This document shows, piece after piece, positions 1 through 7,912 of a stretch of 37,265 nt of DNA; the stretch's first letter is position 1, and every line of letters begins with the position of its first letter. A program made the position numbers and the translations under genes. The notes below the pieces were generated by a model that was not told where the DNA came from, searched no databases, and saw only the letters and a list, made by a program, of their open reading frames with translations. The DNA is from a virus: positions 1 to 37,265 of the IMG/VR virus record IMGVR_UViG_3300023184_000295, one strand, 5' to 3'.

Positions 1-433
1 TATTGTTACCAGTATAATTGGTAGCAGTAGTAGTTGCCTGTGGTACAGTTGAATATGCTTGAGCAATCGTGAATGGTGACAATGCTTCTTGACCAGCGGA
101 CACGCTTGTGGCGGCTGCTGATGTGTCAGTCAATGACTGTGCGTAACGAACACGCAGAGTGTGAATTTGACCAACTGGGCCTGTCATTGGCTGAACGCCA
201 ACCAATTCGTTAGCGATAACGGTTGGCATAACACGACGGATAACTGGCAGAATCACACGGTTAAGTGTGGCGATGTTGCCAGATGCTGTGGAACCAGCAC
301 TTGCGTTCTCTTTCAAATACTTGCGTGTATTCTCAAGGATAACGCCCATGCTGTTGCGCTTTGAGCCGTTAAGACCTTCGAGCAATGCTTCTTTGGTCTC
401 GCCCCAGCGGCTTTCTAATAGTTCTTGTGACAT
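1..433 (-). CDS. gp23: Major capsid protein gp23, N-terminal part (runs off window)
   Basis: This is the amino-terminal 144 residues of a T4-type major capsid protein, the hexameric subunit of the head shell. The translation from ATG at 433 begins MSQELLESRWGETKEALLEG and contains the family signature VIANELVGVQPMTGPVGQI near residues 70-88, which closely resembles the ANELVGVQPM segment of T4 gp23. A good Shine-Dalgarno (AAGGAG, six bases before the ATG) supports the start. It lies directly behind the gp22 scaffold gene, as in T4. The leader before the conserved core is about 45 residues, shorter than the roughly 65-residue T4 propeptide. It carries LLE and ILE triplets that could be gp21 protease sites, which is an inference. 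The gene continues beyond base 1, so no statement can be made about the C-terminal two thirds. Confidence 0.93.
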   Translation of the reverse strand, partial: MSQELLESRWGETKEALLEGLNGSKRNSMGVILENTRKYLKENASAGSTASGNIATLNRVILPVIRRVMPTVIANELVGVQPMTGPVGQIHTLRVRYAQSLTDTSAAATSVSAGQEALSPFTIAQAYSTVPQATTTATNYTGNN

Positions 434-451
434 TTAAGTCTCCTTATTTAA

Positions 452-1540
452 TTATAACCCTGCCAGGCGCTTGAGGTCGATCACATTACTACGATCTTCC
501 TGTTGACCACTTGGAACAGATTTATCCCCAGTTGCTACTGAAACGTTTTCTGTAATCACTTTAGTGGCTTTTACAGAGCGGTCTTCCAATACTGCCGGCA
601 GATACTTTTCGAATGCGTTTTTCAAACGGGTTGTCTGTACGCTTTCAAGCAAATTACGCATAACATCTTGCTTTTCCCGGTTTAAGGGAGCCAGCAACAT
701 TTCCATGGTGCTTTCGCGCTCATTGGATTCTTTGATGATACGTATTTCACGTTCTTTTGACTCTACAACGACTTTGGCTCGTTGTGCGAGTTTGATGGCT
801 TCCGCCAATTGCTTGTCCTTGCGAGACAATGCACTATACAACTTGCGAACTTCTGCTTTCTCATTCAGGTGAGTAGCACCAAATTCACTGGCGTATGCTT
901 CAAAGATACGACGACCGAAATTGTTCTCGCGAGCAATTCGGATGTCTTCTTGCAATTGTGAAAGTTCTGTCTTTAGATGACGGCTAACTGCTTGACTCAT
1001 TTTGTGAGCACTTTCCTTAACGAAACGTGTCTTCAATGTTTCAAGTTTTGCACGGGCTTCACGGACCAAGCGGACTTTTGTTTCCACCACGTCACGTTTG
1101 TCTGCGGCAAACTCTTGAATTTCACGAGCCAATGCATGCACCATGAAGTTCTCGAGTTTAGCGAGTCCTTCTGTGTGCATCTTACGGTCTTTGCGCAATT
1201 CGCCAATTTCCTCTGCAAGTTTTGTCACCAAGAAGCCGTTGAACTTCTGTGCTGACTCTTTAATCTTGTGTTGGAAACGGACACGGTCTTCGGCCAAGTT
1301 ACGCTTTTCAGCGGCTACCTGGGCGATTTCTGCGGCCAAACCTTCTGTTACCATTTTATCCAAAGCCTCTACCATCACTGACTTGTCATGCTCATAGCGT
1401 TGTGCGAACTCTTCACGTAGTTCTGCACGAGCCTGTTCACGAGCCTCACTTAACTTGGCTTCCCAAGCTTCTGTGATCTCTTGACGAGTTTCCTCGGTGA
1501 TCAGGTTGCTATCTAGCAATGGTTTGATTGCATCTAACAT
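452..1540 (-). CDS. gp22: Prohead core scaffolding protein gp22
   Basis: A 362-residue, highly charged, almost wholly helical protein with long stretches of Glu/Lys/Arg/Ala and few aromatics, as expected for the major internal scaffold on which the T4-type prohead shell assembles. Known family members are degraded by the gp21 protease during maturation. Assignment rests on composition (coiled-coil from about residue 25 to 290), on length (T4 gp22 is of the same class, somewhat shorter), and above all on position exactly between gp21 and gp23. The start at 1540 has a clear AAGGAG nine bases upstream. The C-terminal 70 residues, after an NVSVATGDKSVPSGQQ stretch, are low-complexity and end in IDLKRLAGL, a short hydrophobic tail that may contact the shell. 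Its function is known from the family, and the assignment is mainly by synteny. Confidence 0.85.
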   Translation of the reverse strand: MLDAIKPLLDSNLITEETRQEITEAWEAKLSEAREQARAELREEFAQRYEHDKSVMVEALDKMVTEGLAAEIAQVAAEKRNLAEDRVRFQHKIKESAQKFNGFLVTKLAEEIGELRKDRKMHTEGLAKLENFMVHALAREIQEFAADKRDVVETKVRLVREARAKLETLKTRFVKESAHKMSQAVSRHLKTELSQLQEDIRIARENNFGRRIFEAYASEFGATHLNEKAEVRKLYSALSRKDKQLAEAIKLAQRAKVVVESKEREIRIIKESNERESTMEMLLAPLNREKQDVMRNLLESVQTTRLKNAFEKYLPAVLEDRSVKATKVITENVSVATGDKSVPSGQQEDRSNVIDLKRLAGL

Positions 1541-1553
1541 TAGTAGATTCTCC

Positions 1554-2189
1554 TTAGATCTTGAGTTCTCTAATGAGTTTTACAACTTCATTTTTGAGAT
1601 ACTTCTGCACTTTGTTGTCTTCGCCCGCTTCCTTGGCTACCTCTAACAGTCTATGACCGTACTTCATATTCATGAGACTTTCATATATTGCTTTAGGGTA
1701 TGCATTGGGTGCGCTGGGTTGAGCAACCACATCTATAGTGACAATTTCAAAGTCACTTACATGTCCTGTTCTGTCGTCAACGTTACCGCTGCCACGACTT
1801 GAAACTCCTAATTTCACTCCAGATGTCAACAACGTCTTGATCAACTCGCCCATGGGGGTTGGTAAAATCTTTAATTTGCCGCATCCAGCATCGCCATCCA
1901 TCCACATACCTTCAACTGAGTGACACACACGATCTAGATTAATTTTCAAATCATCTGGATGATCTACTTCACCTAACACTGAGTTACCGCTTTTGATTTG
2001 CTCATTAATTGTGTTAACTGCCTTGCTGATTTCGTGCATTGGATAAACGCGGTCATTTGCATTGCGCTTGTTGCCTTCAATACAAATACCTTTTAAATAG
2101 AGGTGCTTACCTTGGCCATCTGGTCCAGATTCTTCTAGAACCTGAATGTTGGCCTGGTTAAAGGTAAGTTGTTCTCTTAGCGTTTTCAT
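1554..2189 (-). CDS. gp21: Prohead core protease gp21
   Basis: A 211-residue serine protease of the T4 gp21 / herpesvirus-assemblin-like group. In T4 it is packaged inside the prohead and cleaves the scaffold, core proteins and gp23 during maturation. The expected motifs are present: GEVDHPDD around His77, and LGVSSRGSG around Ser130/131, which matches the catalytic Ser segment of the family. The NANDRVYP motif at 43-50 near the N terminus is also typical. It sits 13 bases upstream of gp22 and starts four bases after the gp67-like stop, with no strong Shine-Dalgarno, so translation is probably coupled to the preceding gene. Length agrees with T4 gp21 (about 212). Which of the two adjacent serines is catalytic cannot be decided from sequence alone. 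Confidence 0.92.
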   Translation of the reverse strand: MKTLREQLTFNQANIQVLEESGPDGQGKHLYLKGICIEGNKRNANDRVYPMHEISKAVNTINEQIKSGNSVLGEVDHPDDLKINLDRVCHSVEGMWMDGDAGCGKLKILPTPMGELIKTLLTSGVKLGVSSRGSGNVDDRTGHVSDFEIVTIDVVAQPSAPNAYPKAIYESLMNMKYGHRLLEVAKEAGEDNKVQKYLKNEVVKLIRELKI

Positions 2190-2192
2190 GTA

Positions 2193-3041
2193 TTAACCGC
2201 GAGCAACTGGGCTCTTTGTGTTAACACCTGTTGCTTGTGCCAAGTGTGGTTTGGTAGCAGGCTTGGGTTGTTGACCTTTGGACTGAGCAGGCGTATTGCC
2301 CACTTGACCGATCAAGTCTTTTGTAGAGTTGCTGTAAGCACCGGCTGCATCATGCTTGCCACCGCCTTCGCCACCTGCGTGAACTGGTTTGACTGTGTTG
2401 CCAACTGGACCTTTTGCACCTGCGTTGGCTGCAACCGGGCTCTTAGAATAAGCGCCTTGATCGCCAGTGACTGGCTTTGGAGCGGCTTTCAATGAAATTG
2501 CTTCCATCATTTCGCCTGTGTCATCCATTTCAATTGCGTCGCCGCCTTCGTCAGGACCAAAACCGTCGCCGTCGCCCATGTCGTCACCGCCCATCAAGTC
2601 TTCAAATTCGGCCATCAACTGGTCCAATTTGTCTTCAAGATTAAGGATGTCATCTTTGGATGCTGGCTCGCCGCCGTCTTCGTCATGCATGTCTTCGATG
2701 TCATGAGTAAGATCAGCACCGGCTTCTTCAGCGCCGTCATCAAACTCAGCGTCTGATTCTTCGCTTTCCATGCTCATGTCTTGCTCTTCATCGGCTTCAA
2801 TGTTGTCGATCAAGTCGTCACTAGCGTCGCCGCCCATGGCATCTTCATCAAGTTCTTCTTCTTCAGAATCTTCATCAAGTTCTTCCTCAGCGGCCTCGTC
2901 GAGGTCTTCTTCGGCTTCTTCTTGCATCAAGTTCTCGTAAATCTCACGGCTTTTGGCCACAACGATGTCATGGAAAAGTTCGCGAGCTTTTGCTTCTTCA
3001 TCATTGATCACGTATTCGATCAATTGTTCAAATCTGTTCAT
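2193..3041 (-). CDS. gp67: Acidic prohead core protein, gp67-like, with long C-terminal extension
   Basis: A 282-residue protein with three visible parts. Residues 1-40 (starting MNRFEQLIEYVINDEEAKA) form an amphipathic helix pattern with A-x-LF and VA-x-S-x-x-I spacing that resembles the start of T4 gp67. Residues 41-185 are extremely acidic, runs of Glu and Asp with almost no basic residues, like the acidic tail of gp67. Residues 190-282 are a Gly/Ala/Pro/Lys-rich tail with repeated GAYSKSPVA, GAYSNSTKD and NTKSPVARG segments. T4 gp67 is only about 80 residues, so this is a much expanded version and may also replace gp68, which is not seen. Position between portal and gp21 is that of 67/68 in T4. 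AGGAG seven bases before the ATG and a TGTAAATAA late-promoter-like motif upstream support the start. Confidence 0.72.
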   Translation of the reverse strand: MNRFEQLIEYVINDEEAKARELFHDIVVAKSREIYENLMQEEAEEDLDEAAEEELDEDSEEEELDEDAMGGDASDDLIDNIEADEEQDMSMESEESDAEFDDGAEEAGADLTHDIEDMHDEDGGEPASKDDILNLEDKLDQLMAEFEDLMGGDDMGDGDGFGPDEGGDAIEMDDTGEMMEAISLKAAPKPVTGDQGAYSKSPVAANAGAKGPVGNTVKPVHAGGEGGGKHDAAGAYSNSTKDLIGQVGNTPAQSKGQQPKPATKPHLAQATGVNTKSPVARG

Positions 3042-3070
3042 AAGGGAACTCCTATAGGTAAAGTGTAATG

Positions 3071-3079
3071 TTATTTACA
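3071..3079 (-). promoter_or_regulatory. Late-promoter-like motif before the gp67-like gene
   Basis: Minus strand reads GTGTAAATAACATT, with TGTAAATA one base off the late consensus, 30 bases before the gp67-like ATG at 3041 and with AGGAG in between. It lies inside a small inverted repeat (GTGTAA 3063-3068 with TTACAC 3075-3080). Confidence 0.45.
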
Positions 3080-3125
3080 CACTAGGAGAAAAACTAGCGG
3101 TTTATGGGGTCAAAATGACGATAAA

Positions 3126-3347
3126 TTACATCGCCGGTGCTTCAGGAGCAGGCGCATACTGCTGGCGCACCAATTTGAGTTTGTCTTTGTATTCAACTGT
3201 GCGGATGTCATTCATTTTGCGCAGTTTGTTCAACTGACGTAGAGTCAGATGCGTTTTACGCAAATCGCCCAGTTGTGTTTGGCTGTTGTCTTGTGCTAGA
3301 TCCTGGTAGGCTTCAGGATCTTTGTGCCAAAATTCGTGTAGTATCAT
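3126..3347 (-). CDS. Small conserved head-module protein of unknown function
   Basis: A 73-residue protein starting nine bases after the portal stop. It has an N-terminal MILHEFWHKDPEAYQDLAQD segment, a basic helical middle (THLTLRQLNKLRKMNDIRTV) and a short Pro/Ala tail ending PAPEAPAM. It occupies the slot where T4 has the small core genes 67 and 68, but it is basic rather than acidic and has no clear likeness to either. Tight spacing and same strand argue it is a real late gene translated with the portal. I do not recognise a function. A role in prohead core or portal initiation is only suggested by position. Confidence 0.7.
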   Translation of the reverse strand: MILHEFWHKDPEAYQDLAQDNSQTQLGDLRKTHLTLRQLNKLRKMNDIRTVEYKDKLKLVRQQYAPAPEAPAM

Positions 3348-3356
3348 AATGAATAT

Positions 3357-5141
3357 TTATGCTGGCGGGGCGCCTGCGCCGCCTACACCCCCGGGTACTA
3401 CAGGGCCAGCCGGTGCTGACCCCACTTCAGGTGTGCCTACACCTGCTGGTTCCATTTGAGCAATTTCTTGACCAGTGTCAATATCGGTTTGCATGGCACC
3501 TGGTGTAATGCCCACCGCACGTAGATCGCTACCGGCCACTTTGAGTTCAGGATTTTCACGTTCTTCGCGCCACATGTCTTCATTTTCTTTGACTTCGCCT
3601 TCGGTCAAGCCCAAGAAGCGTTCAAGCAAAAAGCGTTTTGACATGTAAGGCAAGGGTTCCAGTTGCATAAACGCCTGAATACGTGTGTTGTCCAGTTCAC
3701 TTTGACGGTAACTTGCAAAGTTTTGAGGGGCATTAAAACCCAATGAGAACAAGCCTGAGTCTATATTGAACCCGCGCCACTTCAAGAACATCTTGAATTC
3801 GTCGTCTAGTTTCTGCGCAATCAAGGCCTGTAAACGTTCACAATACTGGTTGAATCTGTACTCTTGTATCAAGGCCGTGCCTACTTTTCCGTCGCTCAAA
3901 GCACGGTCTGAGTCATCAGGACCGGTGGGCAAGTAACTGCTGGGCACACGCAGACCACGGGCCATTTTGTTGTTAAAGTATTTTAAATCGTCGATTTCGC
4001 CTAGATTAGCACCGCCTTGTAATGTTTCTACTGATGAGCCACGACCGTCTTGTCCTTGGGGAAAGAAGTAGTCTTCGTTGATCGAAAGTGGATTGTAACT
4101 TGAATCCATCATGTTTTGGCCGCCACCTGTTATGGTAGGGATTCTACGCTGATGCATTTCATTTTTAACACGTTCCACAAACTGCATGGCCAGGTGGCTG
4201 GGCATATTGCCCACGTCAATTTTAAAAATTCTGCGTTCTGGAGCACGGCTCACACGATAGATAAGAATAGCATCTTCCAGCAGTTCTTTCTGTTTGTAAA
4301 CCTTGTAAATCTGTTCTAGTATACTGCGTCCAAAAGGCCAAAACACATCTAAACCTTCGTTCAAACTGCAATGTACCACGTGCTTGGCATCGATAGTGGC
4401 TTCATTCATGGCATGCATAAAGCGACTATTGCCTACACCGCCACCAGCACCGCCGTTGGGCATGGTGTAGTTTGAACTGCCACTAATAGTACCTGTCACA
4501 GGATTTGTCATGTAATCTGTGGTGGTCTTGGCTGCCACAGTCATGTTTTGGAAATTGGGATTGATATCACGAATAACGTACTGTTCAGGGCGTTTGCCTT
4601 CTGATTCGTTCACAATAATACGCATGACCTTGCTCATGTCCACCCAGTACATTTCGAATGTTTCTGGATCACGCACAAACACTTGATCACCGTACTTGAT
4701 GGTGTTGCGGAACAGTTTGAAAATGCGCTGGTCTAGTTTGTTTAGTTTGACCCACTGTTGCATCTGCTTCTTGATGATTTCAATTTCGTGATCGGTGGGT
4801 TTGTCGTTGTATTTTACATCAAACGGTGTGCCGTTTGTTTCACTCAGTTGTGTGGAGAACTCAGCAATGATGTCCAAACAGGCATTGACTTCTGAGTCCA
4901 TGTCCATGTTTTCGTACTGATTGTAGCGTTCCACACGGTTAGGGTGACCTGAGTAAACTTCTGGCAGTCGGCTTGCATAGTTGCGAAACACAAAGTCTGC
5001 TTGTGTTGCACCGCTGTTGCCGTCGTTGCGGGGATAGTTTGGTAAACCAAATTGATTTGATCCCGAAATAGGACTTTGTACTCCAGAATTGTCTGCAACC
5101 TTGAAATACTTGCGCCACGAACCTTGTTGTTTATCTGCCAT
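3357..5141 (-). CDS. gp20: Portal vertex protein gp20
   Basis: A 594-residue T4-type portal protein, the dodecameric ring through which DNA enters the head and to which the neck attaches. Family features include YNQYENMDMDSEVNACLDII near residues 72-92, the KLFRNTIKYGDQVF segment near 144-157, HCSLNEGLDVFWPFGRSILE near 255-275, YRVSRAPERRIFKIDVGNMP near 296-315 and the FNNKMARGLRVPSSYLP clip/wing segment near 390-406. All are hallmarks of gp20 homologues. The length matches (T4 gp20 is 524), with an added Pro/Gly/Ala-rich tail of about 45 residues ending GGVGGAGAPPA. It is followed by the small gene, gp67-like, gp21, gp22 and gp23 on the same strand, which is T4 order. No strong Shine-Dalgarno is seen. 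A GTAAATAA motif lies just before the ATG. Confidence 0.96.
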   Translation of the reverse strand: MADKQQGSWRKYFKVADNSGVQSPISGSNQFGLPNYPRNDGNSGATQADFVFRNYASRLPEVYSGHPNRVERYNQYENMDMDSEVNACLDIIAEFSTQLSETNGTPFDVKYNDKPTDHEIEIIKKQMQQWVKLNKLDQRIFKLFRNTIKYGDQVFVRDPETFEMYWVDMSKVMRIIVNESEGKRPEQYVIRDINPNFQNMTVAAKTTTDYMTNPVTGTISGSSNYTMPNGGAGGGVGNSRFMHAMNEATIDAKHVVHCSLNEGLDVFWPFGRSILEQIYKVYKQKELLEDAILIYRVSRAPERRIFKIDVGNMPSHLAMQFVERVKNEMHQRRIPTITGGGQNMMDSSYNPLSINEDYFFPQGQDGRGSSVETLQGGANLGEIDDLKYFNNKMARGLRVPSSYLPTGPDDSDRALSDGKVGTALIQEYRFNQYCERLQALIAQKLDDEFKMFLKWRGFNIDSGLFSLGFNAPQNFASYRQSELDNTRIQAFMQLEPLPYMSKRFLLERFLGLTEGEVKENEDMWREERENPELKVAGSDLRAVGITPGAMQTDIDTGQEIAQMEPAGVGTPEVGSAPAGPVVPGGVGGAGAPPA

Positions 5142-5160
5142 AGTAGTTTATTTACCGTGA

Positions 5161-7872
5161 TCAAGTTTGCATACGCAACATCTTGTTGGAGATATCATTG
5201 TTGTCTTTTTGTGCTCGCAACAGATCATCCAGTTTGACCACTGACTGTGCTAACAACCCGTTCATAACATTGAATGCACCCATGATGTCGTTGTTGGGTG
5301 TTACTGATGCTGGACCAGTGATCAGTTCTGGCTTGCCGTTCTCTCCAGCAATGCCTAATTGCCCAGCAGGCACATTACCACCGTCCTCAAATGCCGGAAT
5401 CTCCACGTGGAAGTGTCCAGCAGTGGATTTAGAACTGGGGTTGTTGTATTCATCTATGGCTAAACTGGCACCCATTTGTTTGAGCCAGTTTGTGATTTGT
5501 TTTCCGTCTTGTGCGCTGGGTGCTTGTGCTGTGGTAAAGTCTGCGGCCAAGCCCTGTGTGTGTTTGCTGGATGATGCATTTTCTTGATGAAAACGATCGT
5601 TAAATGCCGAGAAGTATCCAAACCCTGGCACACCTGACTGTATGGCCCGGGCCATTTGGATCAGTTTGGGACTGATGCCTGCGCCGGCAGCCTGCACATC
5701 GCCTGACTTGACATTGAGTCCAAGTTTTGTTAAGTCTGCTTGTGATGTTGCTTGCAGTCCTTGACCCCCGCCCATGCCCATGATGTTTGATGCCTTGGGC
5801 ATTTGCAGGCCACCACCGCCAAACATGCCCATCATACCAGAGAACATGCGTCCTATGGTTGATCCAGCATCCTTGGGATCATTGTCTTCCACTTGGTCAA
5901 TTACATCTTTCATGAAACCGCCATAGGTATCAAAATAGCGTTTTTGCAGGTCACTAAACTGTTTCTGACGCATGGTATCCACATCAAGAGTTTTTTCTTG
6001 TGTTTTTACGTCCTTGTACATGTCTTCAATGGCTCGGGAGAAATTATCACCCACGGCAGCGCCTGTGCTGAGTCGGTTGTTAGGTACAATATCTCCAGCA
6101 TCCTTGGGTACAAAAATTTCCGGACCGTTCTCGCCCACAAGGTAAGGTGTTGACTTGCTAACAGGGCCACCCACAGCACGGCGTTCTGGACCAGATGCTT
6201 TGTCTGCTTGTTTACCTAAGGCACTACCACCAAAATAACCTGCGGCGCCCCCAACTAAACCTCCCAGTACTGCGCCAACAGCGGTGCCAATTCCTGGTGC
6301 TATAACAGTACCCAATGCCGCACCAAATTCGCCACCTGCGTAGGCTCCTGCCAGGCCAACACCTACACCTCCGGCAAGTTCTGCTTCACCTTTTTCTGCA
6401 ATCTCTCCTGATATCTTACCCAGTGCTTTAGCAGCCTCCAAACTAGCATCGGCCATTTTTTTCATGGCCCTCTGAGCATTGTCAGCATTGCTCATCAAAA
6501 TCTGCTCCATCTGGCGATTGTTTTCAATTTGCGATTGTATCAATTCAGATTGTTTGCGTGTCATTGCATCGGTTCCGGCCAACTGATTCTTTTGATCTGC
6601 TAGAATTTTATCGTAGTTCGTGACCAAGTTGCCTGTGGCCATCTGACTCAGTTTCAACTGCTCATGTAATTCACCAAATGTGTTGTTGTAGGCCCCAAAT
6701 TGTCCCAGTGTGGTACCTATAGTATTGGCTGTTTGTTTAATGGCCAATCCAGTAGTTTGTGCAGCCTCAACCTCACTCATTCTTCCTTCAATAACTAACT
6801 GACTGGTACGAAGCATTTCGCCATTGCTGGCCAAGTTGGCTTTTTGCGCATCTGCGTTTGACAAGTTGCCTGTGATTGATGCCTGGAATGCTGACGCCGT
6901 TTGTGGCCCGGCAGCTTCATAGATTGAATTTAGTTTCAGCAATCTTTCTGCGGCTTCTGCTTGGCCGTTATTTCTTAGTTCTTGAATCTTGGCCGCAAAC
7001 TGTTCTTTCTGCAACGCACGCTCACGTTGCTGTTCCATCTCTTGACGACTCTGACCTGTAAGTTTGGTCAGTGCATCTTGTTCTTTCAAGTAGGCCACAG
7101 CACCTGCAGCCAACTGCTGAGTTGTCATGTTCTGTGCTTGGCCCAGGCGTGTTTGCAGTTTAATGTATCCTGCCATACCTGCATTGATGTCTTGTGTGGT
7201 CAAGCCCAGGTTCATCAGTTCCACACGATTGCTTGCGGCTGCCTGCCCCATTTCAGCAATGCGTTTTCTACCATCACTAACTGATCCAGCAAACAACGCA
7301 AAGTCTTTGGAGTTCTCCGCAACCAACTGAACAAAACTGTCCCGTTCGTTCATGCTTAGTCCCAGTTTCTTAGCATCACCAAACAAGCCCGACATGCCAT
7401 CGGCAGCAGCTCCTCCTGCTTTGCTAAGTCCTTGATAGCCTTTGTGTAGTTTGTCCACGGCCTCTAAGGTCATTTGTGTGAACTTGATGTATGCCACAGT
7501 GGCACCAGTCACAGCCGCGGTTAACGCTTTGATTGCTATTCCGCCAGGTATCATCAAGGCCAAGGCTGCGCCTGCTGCCATAGCCGCTGACGCCATTTCA
7601 TCAAGTGCTCCATTAAAGGCTGCGGCACCTTTTTTGCCTTCGGCCATGGCTTTCATGGTACCTAAAGCGGCTCCACCTAGACTTTCTAGAGATTTGGCAG
7701 CCGATGCTGTGCCAGCACTGAAGTTGTCAATGCCATATTTGGCTTTCATCTCTGCATCTTTTTTCTGTTGAGCAGTTTCTCTAGTGACTTGCCCAAATAA
7801 GGCCAGATCACGTTGGACCGCGGTCATCGCTTCGGAAAGTTGTCGTTGTGTATCAGAGATATTTTCAGCCAT
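5161..7872 (-). CDS. Tail tape-measure-type protein with C-terminal M15-like peptidase domain
   Basis: A 903-residue protein with tape-measure architecture. It has charged coiled-coil stretches (about 10-50, 265-320, 400-490), a hydrophobic Ala/Gly segment at 92-130 and a glycine-zipper hydrophobic region at 498-555. It also has two copies of the typical tape-measure motif, YLVGENGPEIFVP at 577-589 and GIAGENGKPELI near 840-851. Between those copies lies a peptidase-like domain with SKHTQGLAADF (His771, Asp778) and GHFHVEI (His820, His822). This is the zinc-ligand pattern of M15/VanY-type D-Ala-D-Ala or L-Ala-D-Glu peptidases. It would set tail length and open peptidoglycan during injection. 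A perfect TATTTATA (TATAAATA on this strand) lies upstream. It is divergent from the gp26-type gene and directly precedes the portal, unlike T4, where the tape measure gp29 lies with gp48/gp54. Tape-measure identity is inferred from architecture. Confidence 0.78.
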   Translation of the reverse strand: MAENISDTQRQLSEAMTAVQRDLALFGQVTRETAQQKKDAEMKAKYGIDNFSAGTASAAKSLESLGGAALGTMKAMAEGKKGAAAFNGALDEMASAAMAAGAALALMIPGGIAIKALTAAVTGATVAYIKFTQMTLEAVDKLHKGYQGLSKAGGAAADGMSGLFGDAKKLGLSMNERDSFVQLVAENSKDFALFAGSVSDGRKRIAEMGQAAASNRVELMNLGLTTQDINAGMAGYIKLQTRLGQAQNMTTQQLAAGAVAYLKEQDALTKLTGQSRQEMEQQRERALQKEQFAAKIQELRNNGQAEAAERLLKLNSIYEAAGPQTASAFQASITGNLSNADAQKANLASNGEMLRTSQLVIEGRMSEVEAAQTTGLAIKQTANTIGTTLGQFGAYNNTFGELHEQLKLSQMATGNLVTNYDKILADQKNQLAGTDAMTRKQSELIQSQIENNRQMEQILMSNADNAQRAMKKMADASLEAAKALGKISGEIAEKGEAELAGGVGVGLAGAYAGGEFGAALGTVIAPGIGTAVGAVLGGLVGGAAGYFGGSALGKQADKASGPERRAVGGPVSKSTPYLVGENGPEIFVPKDAGDIVPNNRLSTGAAVGDNFSRAIEDMYKDVKTQEKTLDVDTMRQKQFSDLQKRYFDTYGGFMKDVIDQVEDNDPKDAGSTIGRMFSGMMGMFGGGGLQMPKASNIMGMGGGQGLQATSQADLTKLGLNVKSGDVQAAGAGISPKLIQMARAIQSGVPGFGYFSAFNDRFHQENASSSKHTQGLAADFTTAQAPSAQDGKQITNWLKQMGASLAIDEYNNPSSKSTAGHFHVEIPAFEDGGNVPAGQLGIAGENGKPELITGPASVTPNNDIMGAFNVMNGLLAQSVVKLDDLLRAQKDNNDISNKMLRMQT

Positions 7873-7896
7873 GTTTTTTACCCATAAGTATAGGTA

Positions 7897-7904
7897 TATT
7901 TATA
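7897..7904 (-). promoter_or_regulatory. T4-type late promoter for the tape-measure/head operon
   Basis: Minus strand reads CTATAAATATACC, an exact match to the T4 late consensus TATAAATA. It ends 25 bases before the tape-measure ATG at 7872, leaving room for a short leader. gp55, the sigma factor for such promoters, is encoded in this window. The element overlaps the ribosome-binding site of the divergent gp26-type gene (AGGTGAG at 7904-7910). Confidence 0.6.
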
Positions 7905-7912
7905 GGTGAGAT

